Source of the DNA: Pseudomonadota bacterium
GTDB lineage: Bacteria > Pseudomonadota > Alphaproteobacteria > Sphingomonadales > Sphingomonadaceae
Reading direction: 5' to 3'
Length of the DNA: 21,712 nt
NCBI GenBank assembly: GCA_023387085.1
Contig: JAEWIL010000086.1
Coordinates: 1 to 21,712, forward strand
Part shown: in pieces, positions 15,178 to 21,712 of the stretch
Position numbering within the stretch: the stretch's first letter is position 1
Layout of the letters: each line of letters opens with the position of its first letter
The notes under the pieces: model-generated
Told to the model about the DNA's origin: nothing
The model's input: only the letters and a program-made list of their open reading frames with translations
The model's database searches: none
Translations under genes and position numbers: made by a program

Positions 15178-15516
15178 CTAGGTCTGGCGAAATCGCTGCG
15201 TCCCCGCGAACCACAGCACGACGATCAGCAACAGTGGCGGCGCGAGACCCCATTGCGCGGGGCCGGCAAGCGGTGCGAGCAGCGACGACGACGACAGCAG
15301 CCACAGCGCGGCGAGCAGCGCAGCGATCGCCAGCGCCTCGAACGCGAAGTTCCGCCAGAAGCGCCGTTCGGCATGTGCCAGCGCCGCCTCGACATCGATT
15401 GCTCGATCGACCCGCTCCAGGAAAGCCCGGTCTCCACCTTCGGCGCGCGCGTCGTCCGGCGGCGCGAGGAGCGCACCCAGCATCGCGTCGAGGTCCCGGT
15501 CGGTCGGCTGCGTCAC
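15178..15516 (-). CDS. Small two-helix membrane protein, candidate anti-sigma factor
   Basis: A 112-residue protein of no family I recognise. The first 55 residues are charged and predicted cytoplasmic (DRDLDAMLGALLAPPDDARA, FLERVDRAIDVEAALAHAER). Membrane helices lie at about 57-75 and 87-104, leaving a short tail. It starts at GTG 15516, overlapping the sigma-factor stop by four bases (GTGA), so it is made in step with the sigma factor. Genes placed like this often encode membrane anti-sigma factors, with the cytoplasmic part holding the sigma factor. No zinc-binding HxxxCxxC motif is present, so it is not a classic ZAS-type protein. Role inferred from position only. Confidence 0.75.
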   Translation of the reverse strand: MTQPTDRDLDAMLGALLAPPDDARAEGGDRAFLERVDRAIDVEAALAHAERRFWRNFAFEALAIAALLAALWLLSSSSLLAPLAGPAQWGLAPPLLLIVVLWFAGTQRFRQT

Positions 15517-16073
15517 CCCATGCCTCCTTCGCCGATCATTCTCTGCGCCTTTGCCCGCCCGCGCAAGACGAGCGATTTGAGCGTGCCGAGGGGAATTCCC
15601 ATGATCTCGGCCGCCTCGCCGTGCGACCAGCCATGGCCGAAGCAGAGCGTAAGCGCCGCGCGTTCTTGCACCGACAGCGACGCGAGCAGGCGGTCGGCGT
15701 CGATCGCCGCGTCGCTTGCAGGGCGGGGATCGACCGACGTTGCCGTTTCTTCACTCGCGGCCAGCACCGCGCGCCGCCGCGCGGTGCGCCGCTGGTCGAG
15801 AAAGAGCCGCCAGCCGATCCCGGCAAGCCAGGCGGCATAGCTTCCCTGCCCGCGGTAATCGCCGGCGCGTTGCCAGGCGCGCACGAAAGCTTCCTGCGCC
15901 AGATCGTCGGCGTCGTTTCCCGCGACACGCGAAAGGAAGGCACGCAGCCGCCCCTCGTGCCGCAGCACGAGAAGCTGGAAAGCCGCGCGATCCCCCGCCG
16001 CGACGCGGTGGTTGAGAAGCCGGTCGTCATCGTCACGCAGCGCCGCGCTCCCCGGCGGCCGCAGCGCGCGCAA
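15513..16073 (-). CDS. ECF-type RNA polymerase sigma factor
   Basis: A 186-residue extracytoplasmic-function sigma factor. Region 2 covers about 18-100, with RVAAGDRAAFQLLVLRHEG and the core-binding DDLAQEAFVRAWQRA (56-70). A linker follows at about 100-125. Region 4 covers about 126-182, with LASLSVQERAALTLCFGHGW and the recognition helix HGEAAEIMGIPLGTLKSLVL. It is compact and lacks any C-terminal extension. No ATG is in frame near the expected N-terminus. TTG 16073 is the best start, giving a 41-base overlap with the preceding membrane-protein gene and no separate ribosome binding site, so translation is probably coupled. It lies between two membrane-protein genes that may sense a signal and hold it inactive. 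Confidence 0.9.
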   Translation of the reverse strand: MRALRPPGSAALRDDDDRLLNHRVAAGDRAAFQLLVLRHEGRLRAFLSRVAGNDADDLAQEAFVRAWQRAGDYRGQGSYAAWLAGIGWRLFLDQRRTARRRAVLAASEETATSVDPRPASDAAIDADRLLASLSVQERAALTLCFGHGWSHGEAAEIMGIPLGTLKSLVLRGRAKAQRMIGEGGMG

Positions 16074-16629
16074 GGCGGCGGCGATAGAGCAATGCGATAC
16101 CGACGAAAGCGGGGAACAGCGCGGCGCCGGCCGAGACGCGGATCAACTGTTCATGCCCCTGGATCAGTCCGAAGCCTGCCATCGCAAGCCCGATCGCGAG
16201 CAAGACGAGCCCGTTGCGATCGTCGCCCGGCTCCTCGCCGGAACGACCGAAGGCGAACTGCTCATAAGGTTTGTTGAGCTTCTCGATCATCGCGAGCGCC
16301 GTGTCGGACTTCGCCTCGAGCGCACGGCGGATCGAACGATGCAGCATCCACGCGTTGATTAACCGGGCGAGCAGGAAAAAGCCGATCACGAACAGCGCGA
16401 CCATCGTGATATTTTCAAGCCAGCTGAAGAAGTCGCCGCTGATCGCCACCAACTCGGTGGTCGGCGGCGGCGCGGGCATGAACGACGCAATATCGCGCGG
16501 GTCGATATAGGATGCGACGTCGGCCGGGCTGATCGACTGGCCGGCTGTCGCCGGAAGGGTGACGGCGGCGGGCGGCGGCGGCGCGGGTGCTGCGGTCCCG
16601 GCGGCGGCGGCCGCAAGCAGATAGGTCAT
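16033..16629 (-). CDS. DUF6249-like three-helix membrane protein
   Basis: A 198-residue inner-membrane protein. The N-terminal 70 residues are alanine/proline-rich (APAPPPPAAVTLPATAGQ), followed by membrane helices at about 74-96, 138-157 and 164-185 with an intervening cytoplasmic-looking segment RRALEAKSDTALAMIEKL. The pattern of a conserved ALE-type linker and then NGLVLLAIGLAMAGFGLI resembles DUF6249 proteins, for which no function is established. A strong AGGAGGAAG sequence precedes ATG 16629, so this is the first and probably best-translated gene of the operon. The sigma-factor gene starts inside its 3' end. It could be the signal sensor or a target of the sigma factor (inference). Confidence 0.78.
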   Translation of the reverse strand: MTYLLAAAAAGTAAPAPPPPAAVTLPATAGQSISPADVASYIDPRDIASFMPAPPPTTELVAISGDFFSWLENITMVALFVIGFFLLARLINAWMLHRSIRRALEAKSDTALAMIEKLNKPYEQFAFGRSGEEPGDDRNGLVLLAIGLAMAGFGLIQGHEQLIRVSAGAALFPAFVGIALLYRRRLARAAAAGERGAA

Positions 16630-16805
16630 AGTCTTCCTCCTTCACGCCCTATGGCATGGTGAAACCACAGGCGGCGACCTCGGACAAGGCGGCCGTGCCG
16701 GGCACCGGGGAGAGCCTGTCACGCCGCGCGGGATCGCCGCCGGGACCGGCATGCGCCGATCACAACCTGGACGGCACCACTGCCGCGAGTGGATGCAGGA
16801 GGATG

Positions 16806-16827
16806 AAAATATTCCCTTCTCGGGAAT
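16806..16827 (-). terminator. Weak intrinsic terminator after the YdhS-like gene
   Basis: On the minus strand ATTCCC, a five-base loop and GGGAAT form a perfect six-pair hairpin (16811-16827), followed by ATTTTC, 14 bases after the TAA at 16841-16843. The stem is short, so read-through into the sigma-factor operon is possible; the palindrome could also be a binding site. Confidence 0.45.
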
Positions 16828-16840
16828 GAGGAGGGTGGAC

Positions 16841-18244
16841 TTACAGCCCCTCGCCGCCCAGCCAGTGCGCGTTGACGAGACGCCGCGCGAGCGCCCCGAC
16901 CTGGATACGAATGTCGGGCACCGCCACAACCTCCCACAGGTCGCCGCGCGTCATCGGGCCGATCGCGAGGATATTCTCCGACGACCGGCCGTGGGCATCG
17001 ACGACATGCCCGTCGCGGTCGATATCCAGCCCGAGGCGCAGCGCATCGGGGCGGATGCGCTTTGCGGCCAGCATCCGCTTCACCAGCGGATCGGTCGAAC
17101 GCAACAGGTCTCCCTGCGGCCCGGTGCAATTGATCATCCGCTGCGTGCGCGTGACAACGGGTTCGTCATCGCCGCGCGGTCGCCACGACACCGCCAGCGC
17201 ATCGCGCTCCGCAACCACGCCCACTATCTTGCCGGCGCGGAATTCCAGCTGACCCGAAGCGGTCAGCGCGTCGATGCGATCGGCAACTTCGGGCGCAAGC
17301 CGGTGGCGATGGACATCCCAGAAGGGGCGCAGATGGCGCAGAAAGCGCGCGCGCTTCTCGGCGTCGGAGGACGCCCACATCATCTGCGTGATCGGCCGGA
17401 TCGAGTCCACGACGAGCCGCCAGTCGCGCCTCCGCGCCTCCTCGCGCGCCCAGCGCACCAGTTCGGAGAGGTCGGGCGCCGGCTTCGCGAGAACCGGCTT
17501 CGGGCGCGGCAGATCCTCGATATGCCGATGCGGGCGCAGACCGCGGCGCGACAGCGCGGTGATCGGCCCTTCATGACCGTGCGCGACCAGCCGCAGGATC
17601 ACGTCGACCGCGGTCAGCCCCGTGCCGACCACTATTATGCTCGCATCCTTCTCGAGCCCGTCTTCGAACGGCGTGGCCCACGGATCGCCGATATAGCGGT
17701 GCGCCGGCAGCCGCGCTCCGTCGATCGCGGGCGGATCGTGCGGCGGTAGATTCCCGATTGCGAGCACCGCACGGTCGGCCTCGATCAACCCGCCGTTGAC
17801 AAGGCCCAGCGTCACCTGACCGCCGCGCTCCTCGATATCGAGCACTTCATCGTCGACGAGCTTCAGCCGCCGTCCGTGCCGCTCCATCGCAGCGGCGAGT
17901 TCCTCGCGCAGATAGCGGCCATAGGTCGCGCGGGTCACGAAGGCAGCGTCGCAGCCGAGGCCGCGCGCCGCCAGCCAGTCACAGAAATGATCGGGCCGGT
18001 CGGCAAAGGCGCTCATATTGCCCGCGCGGACGTTGAGCAGATGTGCGCTCTCGCTGCTGCTATAGGCGACACCGGCGCCCATCCGGTGGCGGTCGCGTTC
18101 GATCAGCAACACCTCGACATCGGCCTGTTCGAGCAGGTTCAACGCCAGCATCGTTCCCGAAAAGCCCGCGCCGACGATCGCGACGCGGGTCGCGGTGCGA
18201 AAGCGCGGGCGCGGCGAATGCAGTTCGGTCGCGATCAGGTTCAC
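16841..18244 (-). CDS. YdhS-like FAD/NAD(P)-binding oxidoreductase
   Basis: A 467-residue flavoprotein of the NAD_binding_9 type, similar to E. coli YdhS. The FAD-binding Rossmann motif GAGFSG is at 25-30 in RVAIVGAGFSGTMLALNLL, and the following HLLNVRAGNMSAFADRP is typical of this group. A second dinucleotide motif, VVGTGLTAVD, is at about 205-214, probably for NAD(P)H. The C-terminal ENILAIGPMTRGDLWEVVAVPDI includes the expected ATG-like flavin loop. The frame is open to 18301, but GTG 18244 overlaps the preceding dioxygenase stop as GTGA and matches the start of homology, so it is chosen. Coupling to a TauD-type enzyme suggests a joint oxidation pathway or electron supply (inference). The substrate is unknown. 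Confidence 0.87.
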   Translation of the reverse strand: MNLIATELHSPRPRFRTATRVAIVGAGFSGTMLALNLLEQADVEVLLIERDRHRMGAGVAYSSSESAHLLNVRAGNMSAFADRPDHFCDWLAARGLGCDAAFVTRATYGRYLREELAAAMERHGRRLKLVDDEVLDIEERGGQVTLGLVNGGLIEADRAVLAIGNLPPHDPPAIDGARLPAHRYIGDPWATPFEDGLEKDASIIVVGTGLTAVDVILRLVAHGHEGPITALSRRGLRPHRHIEDLPRPKPVLAKPAPDLSELVRWAREEARRRDWRLVVDSIRPITQMMWASSDAEKRARFLRHLRPFWDVHRHRLAPEVADRIDALTASGQLEFRAGKIVGVVAERDALAVSWRPRGDDEPVVTRTQRMINCTGPQGDLLRSTDPLVKRMLAAKRIRPDALRLGLDIDRDGHVVDAHGRSSENILAIGPMTRGDLWEVVAVPDIRIQVGALARRLVNAHWLGGEGL

Positions 18245-19134
18245 CGGGTGACCACATCGCCGGAAACGGTCACACGTTCGAGCGCGCGATATTCGGGCCA
18301 ATAGTCGCCGACCGCATAATGCTGGGTCGAGCGGTTGTCCCAGATGCCGATCGCGTTCGGCGTCCAGCGGAACCGCACCTGATATTCGGGCACCTTGATC
18401 CGGTCGAACAGCAGGCGCAGCAGGCTGTCGCTCTCTTCCTCCGCCAGGCCAAGAATACGCGTCGTGAAGGTGTAGTTGACGTACAGGATTTTCTCGCCCG
18501 TTTCGGGATGGGTGCGCACGACGGGATGGCGCACCGGCGGGAAATCGAGCGCAAGCTGCGCCCGCTTTTCTTCGGTGACGCGGCCGCCGAAACTGCGGAC
18601 GATATCATGCTCGGCCTCCAGCCCATCGATCCGGTCCTTCACCGGCTGCGGCAATCCGGCGTAAGCGGCAGCAGCGTCGGCCCACATCGTGTCGCCGCCC
18701 AGCGGCGGCAGGTGCCGCGCGCGCAGGATCGAGGCGATCGACGGCTGCTCGCGAAAGGTCACGTCGGTGTGCCATTTGTTATAAGCTTGAAACGGCGCCA
18801 GCGTCTCGGCGGTCAGTTGCACACCCTCGACGCCCTCGATCCGCAATATCTCGGGATAACCGTCGACCGACGGAATGACCGGATGGCCTTCGAGTTCGCC
18901 AAAGAAATGTCCGAGCCGGACGTGACTTTCGTGGCTGATGTCCTGATCGCGAAAGAAGATGACCTTGAAGCGAAGCCAGGCGGCGCGCAACAGATCACCC
19001 TCCTCTGACGTCAGCGGCCGATCGAGATCGAGTCCCGAAATTTCCGCGCCGATCGTCGGGGTCGAAGGCGAAATCGCGATCCCCAGCGAGCGGGCTGCGT
19101 CGAAAATATCGGGGATTTGGGCAAGGCTGGCCAT
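18241..19134 (-). CDS. TauD/TfdA-family Fe(II)/2-oxoglutarate dioxygenase
   Basis: A 297-residue non-haem iron dioxygenase that uses 2-oxoglutarate and oxygen to hydroxylate its substrate. Known relatives act on taurine, alkyl sulfates or phenoxyacetates. The iron ligands are H122 and D124 in NKWHTDVTF and H272 in NRSTQHYAVGDYWPEYR; R283, eleven residues after the last histidine, is placed to bind 2-oxoglutarate as in TauD. GAEISGLDLDRPL near the start and VIFFRDQDIS are also typical. AAAGGAG lies six bases before ATG 19134. It leads a two-gene operon with the YdhS-like flavoprotein. Sulfonate or sulfate-ester use is the commonest role, but no transporter or sulfur gene is nearby, so the substrate stays open. 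Confidence 0.93.
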   Translation of the reverse strand: MASLAQIPDIFDAARSLGIAISPSTPTIGAEISGLDLDRPLTSEEGDLLRAAWLRFKVIFFRDQDISHESHVRLGHFFGELEGHPVIPSVDGYPEILRIEGVEGVQLTAETLAPFQAYNKWHTDVTFREQPSIASILRARHLPPLGGDTMWADAAAAYAGLPQPVKDRIDGLEAEHDIVRSFGGRVTEEKRAQLALDFPPVRHPVVRTHPETGEKILYVNYTFTTRILGLAEEESDSLLRLLFDRIKVPEYQVRFRWTPNAIGIWDNRSTQHYAVGDYWPEYRALERVTVSGDVVTR

Positions 19135-19198
19135 GTCATTCTCCTTTTGCCGTTCGGGCGGACAGCTCGGTCGACTCGGAATACGTCCCGCGACATCA

Positions 19199-19226
19199 AA
19201 GATAATTCAACTAAATTAATTGACAA
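19199..19226 (-). promoter_or_regulatory. Candidate promoter of the dioxygenase operon
   Basis: On the minus strand TTGTCA (-35, 19221-19226; five of six to consensus) is 16 bases from TATCTT (-10, 19199-19204; four of six). It lies in the only clearly AT-rich patch of this region, about 65 bases upstream of ATG 19134. Confidence 0.55.
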
Positions 19227-19277
19227 GTCGTGGCGCGATGGAGCGCGCGAAAGACACGGCGAATTCCCTCGCGCCGG

Positions 19278-20639
19278 TCAGCAGCGGATACGGACCACCG
19301 CACCCGGCCCCGCGTCCCCGATCTCCAGCCGCCATTTGTGCGCAGCGACGATTGCCGCCACCAGGGCCAGGCCCAACCCCGTTCCCGGCAGCCCCGCCGT
19401 ATCGGGGCCGCGAAAGAAGCGCTCGGTTACCCGCTCGCGCTGTTCTGTGGCAATGCCGGGCCCATTGTCGGCAACCTCGATCAAGAGATCATCTCCGGCG
19501 CGCTGCGCGCCAATCGTGATGACCGCGCCGGTCCCGCCATATTTGACCGCGTTGTCGAGCAGGTTCGATACCGCCTGGAACAGCAGATTGGGGTCCGCCT
19601 CGATATCGAGCCCCGCCGCGCCCCGGTTTTCTATCCGCTGCCCGTGCGCCTCGGCGTCGGGCGTATGCAGCTCGGCGGCGTCGGCGAGCAGTGTCGTCAG
19701 ATCGACGCGGCGCATTCCGGTGAGGTGCCGACCGCTCTCGATCCGCGCGATTCGCAGCAGCGCATCGAAGATCGACTGGAGACGTCCGGCCTCGGCCAGC
19801 GCCTGGCCCGCCAGCCGGTGCCGCTCGCCTTCGCTTTCCGCGCCGCGCAGATCGTCCAGATCGGCGTGAAGCCGCGCGAGCGGCGTCCTGAGCTCGTGCG
19901 CAACATTGTCCGACACGCGCCGCACCGATTCGACCGCCTCCTCGATCCGCCCGAGCATCAGATTCAGCGTCGCGGCAAGTTCGTCGAAATCGTCTCCGGT
20001 CCCGCGCAGCGGGATACGCTCCGTGAGATCGCCCGCCATGACGCGCCGCGCGGTGCGGGTGACCGCGTCGATCCGGCTTCCGACCGCACGGCTCATCGCC
20101 ACACTCCCGCCAACGGCGAGCAACGCCGCAATCAGGATCAGCCAGACCGACCCGATCGTATAAAGCTCGTCACGATCGTCGATTGCCTCGACATCGCGCC
20201 CGACGATAAGGCGGGCGCCGTCGCCCAGCCGGCGCTCGACCACCAGCGCCTCATAATCCTGCTCCTGCCCGGCCTGATAAATATCGGCCTCCAGTGTCGT
20301 CCAACCCTCGATCGGATCAGCCGGCCAGCTCGGCAGATTGGCGGCGACGATCCGGCCATCGGAAGCGATCAGCGCATGGAAAGGCCGCTTGGGACCTGTC
20401 GTCTGCCGCACTTGCAGCGCGCGCAACAGCGCGTCACGCCCGCCGCCCCGGTCTATCGTCGCAAGATCCGCCGCCTCGCGGCGCACCTCGCCGGCGGCGT
20501 CGAGCAAAGGCTGGTAAACCCCGATCCAATAGGCCGCGCCGAACAGCGCCGCGGTCGAGGTCAGGAACAGCGCGACATAGATCAGGCCAAGGCGCAGTGT
20601 CAGGCTGTGCCTCAGCCCGCCGCGACTCCGCGCGCTCAA
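19278..20639 (-). CDS. Sensor histidine kinase
   Basis: A 453-residue membrane kinase that phosphorylates the response regulator encoded just upstream. Order: short cytoplasmic start, membrane helix at about 15-37, periplasmic sensor of about 125 residues, helix at about 163-182 and HAMP domain at about 183-235. The dimerisation domain has phospho-acceptor H248 in NVAHELRTPLARL. The ATPase has the N box NLLDNAVKYGG (359-369), G1 DNGPG (391-395) and G2 GTGLGLAL (419-426). All catalytic motifs are present. No ATG is in frame near the first helix; TTG 20639 overlaps the regulator stop as TTGA and is the likely start. The periplasmic domain shows no recognisable fold, so the signal is unknown. 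Confidence 0.92.
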   Translation of the reverse strand: MSARSRGGLRHSLTLRLGLIYVALFLTSTAALFGAAYWIGVYQPLLDAAGEVRREAADLATIDRGGGRDALLRALQVRQTTGPKRPFHALIASDGRIVAANLPSWPADPIEGWTTLEADIYQAGQEQDYEALVVERRLGDGARLIVGRDVEAIDDRDELYTIGSVWLILIAALLAVGGSVAMSRAVGSRIDAVTRTARRVMAGDLTERIPLRGTGDDFDELAATLNLMLGRIEEAVESVRRVSDNVAHELRTPLARLHADLDDLRGAESEGERHRLAGQALAEAGRLQSIFDALLRIARIESGRHLTGMRRVDLTTLLADAAELHTPDAEAHGQRIENRGAAGLDIEADPNLLFQAVSNLLDNAVKYGGTGAVITIGAQRAGDDLLIEVADNGPGIATEQRERVTERFFRGPDTAGLPGTGLGLALVAAIVAAHKWRLEIGDAGPGAVVRIRC

Positions 20640-21313
20640 GCGCCGACCCGCATGACATAGCCGGTGCCGCGCACCGTGTGGATCAGCGGGCGATCGAAAC
20701 CGCGGTCGATCTTCTGCCGCAGCCGGCTGACGTGCTGATCGATGATGTTCGTCTGCGGATCGAAATGATAATCCCACACATGCTCGAGCAGCATCGAGCG
20801 CGTGACGACGCGCCCCTCGTTGCGCGCGAGATAGGTTAGGATGCGGAATTCGCGCGCGGTGAGGTCGAGCGGCTTGCCCTGTCGCCGCACCTGCTGGCCG
20901 AGCAGGTCGATCTCGAGGTCCCCGATGCCGAGCTTCGTCTCGGCGGCGAGCGCCGGGCCGCGCCGGCCGAGCACGTCGATCCGCGCGAGCAGTTCCGACA
21001 TGGCGAAGGGCTTGGTCAGATAGTCGTCGCCACCGGCACGCAGCCCTGCAACGCGCTCGTCAACCTCGCCGAGCGCACTCAGGAACAGCGCCGGTGTCGT
21101 ATCGCCGGTCGCGCGGATCGTCTGGACGATCGTCAGCCCGTCGACCTGCGGCAGCATCCGGTCGACGACGATCAGGTCGTAGCTCTCCGACGCGGCGCGC
21201 AGTAACCCTGACCGCCCGTCACCCTCGACATCGACGAGATGCCCGGCCGCCCTCAGGCCCTTCTCGATATGCTCCGCAACGCGGGCATCGTCCTCGATCA
21301 CCAAGATATGCAT
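20636..21313 (-). CDS. OmpR/PhoB-family response regulator
   Basis: A 225-residue two-component regulator. The receiver domain (1-115) has the acidic pair D8-D9, phospho-acceptor D51 in IVVDRMLPQVDG, S79 and K101 in DYLTKPFAMSELLARI. The OmpR-type winged helix (about 126-225) has LDLTAREFRILTYLARNEG, RSMLLEHVWDYHFDPQTNIIDQHVSRLRQKI and the terminal VRGTGYVMR. It is closest in style to the QseB/CopR-like group. Its stop overlaps the TTG start of the kinase. Upstream, a perfect TTGACA at 21365-21370 on the minus strand could be its -35, although a matching -10 is not clear. GAAGG lies two bases before ATG 21313, closer than usual. It diverges from the HAD phosphatase gene. Confidence 0.96.
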   Translation of the reverse strand: MHILVIEDDARVAEHIEKGLRAAGHLVDVEGDGRSGLLRAASESYDLIVVDRMLPQVDGLTIVQTIRATGDTTPALFLSALGEVDERVAGLRAGGDDYLTKPFAMSELLARIDVLGRRGPALAAETKLGIGDLEIDLLGQQVRRQGKPLDLTAREFRILTYLARNEGRVVTRSMLLEHVWDYHFDPQTNIIDQHVSRLRQKIDRGFDRPLIHTVRGTGYVMRVGA

Positions 21314-21437
21314 CGCCTTCGCGATACCGGCTGGCGCGCAAAATCACCACCCGGCCGGCGAACATGTCAAAAATCAAATCTTCGTCCCATCGGCGCGTCA
21401 GGCACGGCTGCCATGCCCTGCGGCGGAAGGAACAGGC

Positions 21438-21712
21438 ATGGCGCAGGCGAGACGGCGGACGGACGGGACAGCGGTGGCGCCGCTCTTCGAAAAGACGATG
21501 CTGTCGGTGTTCGACCTCGACCGCACGCTGACCCGGTTGCCCACTTACACCCCGTTCCTGCTTTTCGCGATCCGCACCCGCGCTCCCTGGCGCGCGCTAC
21601 TGCTGCCCTTGTTGCTGCCGGTCGCGCTTCTCTACGCGCTGAAGCTGCTGCCGCGCCGTACGATGAAGCAGGCGATGCACCGCCTCGCGCTCGGCGCTGC
21701 GCTCCCCGAGCG
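21438..21712 (+). CDS. HAD-IB family phosphatase, 5' part only
   Basis: The first 91 codons of a gene that runs off the right edge. The HAD motif I is complete: SVFDLDRTLT, with the nucleophile aspartate and the second aspartate two residues on, at about residues 23-32. The next segment TYTPFLLFAIRTRAPWRALLLPLLLPVALLYALKLLPR is hydrophobic cap sequence, typical of HAD subfamily IB hydrolases such as CicA of Caulobacter and SerB-like proteins. AAGGA lies six bases before ATG 21438. It is divergent from the response regulator. Motifs II to IV are outside the window, so the exact subfamily is uncertain. Confidence 0.82.
   Translation, partial: MAQARRRTDGTAVAPLFEKTMLSVFDLDRTLTRLPTYTPFLLFAIRTRAPWRALLLPLLLPVALLYALKLLPRRTMKQAMHRLALGAALPE

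Noticed and set aside
18245..18301. Longer N-terminus for the YdhS-like protein
   Set aside because: The extra 19 residues are arginine/cysteine-rich and lie inside the dioxygenase gene. The GTGA overlap at 18241-18244 gives a better start.
20640..20777. 46-residue N-terminal extension of the histidine kinase
   Set aside because: It overlaps the DNA-binding end of the response regulator and has shadow-like composition. The TTG at 20639 fits operon coupling.
1..21712. CRISPR arrays, insertion sequences, prophage, tRNA or rRNA genes
   Set aside because: No regularly spaced repeats, transposase or integrase motifs, attachment-site repeats or tRNA-like cloverleaf were found on reading both strands.

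Overview
The window is high-GC, densely packed bacterial chromosome: about 21 genes with short gaps, no rRNA, no tRNA, no mobile element and no CRISPR array. The mix points to an alphaproteobacterium, most likely of the Sphingomonadales (Sphingopyxis/Sphingomonas type). This is inferred from the phosphoesterase-ligase-polymerase order of LigD, the general protein style and the frequent four-base start/stop overlaps with non-ATG starts; no marker gene proves it. No stretch over 300 bases lacks a gene. The largest gaps are 16630-16840, 13040-13236, 19135-19277, 6894-7042 and the left edge 1-136.

Left part (1-2720). A TetR-family repressor (137-754) converges on a minus-strand operon that runs NIPSNAP-domain secreted protein, small DUF1579-like protein, glutathione S-transferase. 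The middle gene carries one in-frame TGA where a TGG tryptophan codon is expected, and it overlaps the GST start by four bases. The operon promoter has a consensus -35 and a 26-base dyad covering -35 and -10, a typical repressor site.

Repair and metabolism (2770-8180). Ku and LigD form a two-gene bacterial end-joining operon; a possible general-stress (EcfG-type) promoter lies before ku. LigD ends against a HxlR regulator with a C-terminal extension (stops share CTAG). That regulator diverges from an acyl-CoA dehydrogenase-family gene, and between them lie two 13-base palindromes 22 bases apart, the probable operator.

Middle (8225-13040). A second HxlR regulator overlaps the 23S rRNA pseudouridine synthase gene rluE and diverges from a pirin gene. 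Pirin and the translational GTPase gene typA converge on a strong two-way terminator. Upstream of typA is a long imperfect stem-loop, and before that a nucleosidase of the MTA/SAH nucleosidase family.

Right part (13237-21712). A TelA-family gene is followed by a two-helix membrane protein resembling XpaC. Convergent to it is a minus-strand operon of a DUF6249-like membrane protein, an ECF sigma factor and a tiny two-helix protein, which looks like a self-contained membrane-to-transcription signalling unit. Next come a TauD-type dioxygenase coupled to a YdhS-like FAD/NAD(P)-binding protein, then an OmpR-type response regulator with its histidine kinase, and finally the 5' end of a HAD-IB phosphatase that runs off the window.

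Most genes belong to known families. The observations most worth testing are the interrupted gene at 1453-1920, the operators at 2736-2761 and 6944-6980, the sigma/membrane module at 15178-16629, and the TelA/XpaC-like pair.
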